Part shown: one piece after another, positions 6,103 through 6,349 of the stretch
Numbering within the stretch: the stretch's first letter is position 1
Layout of the letters: every line of letters begins with the position of its first letter
Origin: Oleiagrimonas sp964566965
GTDB lineage: Bacteria; Pseudomonadota; Gammaproteobacteria; Xanthomonadales; Rhodanobacteraceae
DNA length: 6,349 nt
NCBI GenBank assembly: GCA_964566965.1
Contig: CAZMKO010000113.1
Coordinates: 1-6,349 of the forward strand
Direction: 5' to 3'
Position numbers and translations under genes: made by a program
Notes under the pieces: generated by a model
What the model saw: only the letters and a program-made list of their open reading frames with translations
Told to the model about the DNA's origin: nothing
The model's database searches: none

Positions 6103-6349
6103 ATGACCCGATCGTTTCGGTTCCCCGACCATTTCCTGTGGGGCTGCGCCACCGCGGCCTACCAGATCGAAGGCTCGCCACTGGCCGACGGCGCCGGCCC
6201 CAGCATCTGGCAACGCTTCGCCCACACACCAGGCATGACCCACGCCGGTGACACCGGCGATGTCGCGTGCGACCACTACCGACGCATGCGCGAGGACGTG
6301 CGCCTGATGGCCGACCTGGGCCTGACCGGCTACCGCTTTTCGATCGCCT
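6103..6349 (+). CDS. Glycoside hydrolase family 1 beta-glucosidase (partial, C-terminus beyond window)
   Basis: The first 82 codons are visible. The start at 6103 is fixed by the family N-terminus: FRFPDHFLWGCATAAYQIEG at residues 5-24, with Gln21 matching the conserved residue that contacts the non-reducing sugar in subsite -1. GPSIWQRFAHTPG at 32-44, DVACDHYRRMREDVRLMADLGLTGYRFSIA at 53-82 follow the usual GH1 order; in this family the acid/base and nucleophile glutamates lie further on, outside the window. Typical members are about 440-480 residues. There is no signal peptide, so the enzyme should be cytoplasmic, splitting imported beta-glucosides such as cellobiose (or related beta-glycosides) to free sugars. 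The ribosome site is weak. Divergent placement from a sugar ABC ATPase and the LacI-type operator in between suggest sugar-induced expression. Confidence 0.93.
   Translation, partial: MTRSFRFPDHFLWGCATAAYQIEGSPLADGAGPSIWQRFAHTPGMTHAGDTGDVACDHYRRMREDVRLMADLGLTGYRFSIA

Noticed and set aside
6024..6251. A 75-codon plus-strand frame covering the start of the glucosidase
   Set aside because: It is out of frame with the GH1 motifs and crosses the promoter and operator.

Overview
The window is high-GC, densely coded DNA with Gammaproteobacterial Fur boxes and sigma70-like promoters. Gene content (a heme-uptake hmuR-hmuS-hmuT cluster, a UgpC-type sugar ABC ATPase, a family 1 beta-glucosidase) and a CCCGC-GAAA-GCGGG hairpin of a kind common between genes in xanthomonads suggest the Xanthomonadaceae/Rhodanobacteraceae group (Stenotrophomonas, Xanthomonas, Lysobacter, Luteimonas, Rhodanobacter relatives). 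This placement is an inference from gene style, not from a marker gene.

Positions 1-4182 (minus strand, read right to left) hold an iron-repressed heme acquisition operon. A TTGACA-16-TATCAT promoter overlapped by a Fur box (4153-4173) drives a leader of about 200 nt, then hmuR (TonB-dependent outer-membrane heme/hemoprotein receptor), hmuS (cytoplasmic heme-handling/degrading protein, 15 nt downstream) and hmuT (periplasmic heme-binding protein, overlapping hmuS by 8 nt and cut by the window edge). The permease and ATPase genes (hmuU, hmuV) would be expected beyond position 1. Heme would pass from HmuR through the periplasm on HmuT to the inner-membrane transporter and then to HmuS.

Positions 4179-4743 (minus strand) hold a separate, strongly Fur-controlled gene for a cysteine-rich protein of about 168 residues with no function I can name. 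Its promoter (TTGAAA-18-TAATAT) contains a perfect 10-1-10 inverted-repeat Fur box (4719-4739). Its stop codon lies inside the -35 hexamer of hmuR, so the two iron-regulated units are packed end to end.

Positions 4777-6349 hold a carbohydrate region: a complete MalK/UgpC-type ABC ATPase (minus strand) and, divergently, the start of a GH1 beta-glucosidase (plus strand, cut by the window end). Their 183-bp spacer contains two adjacent perfect-stem hairpins and a LacI-family operator match (TGTAATCGTTTTCA) placed just after an extended -10 for the glucosidase gene. The 37 bp between the ATPase stop and the Fur box (4740-4776) shows no recognisable terminator. No stretch longer than 300 bp lacks a gene; no tRNA, rRNA, CRISPR array, insertion sequence or phage feature was seen.
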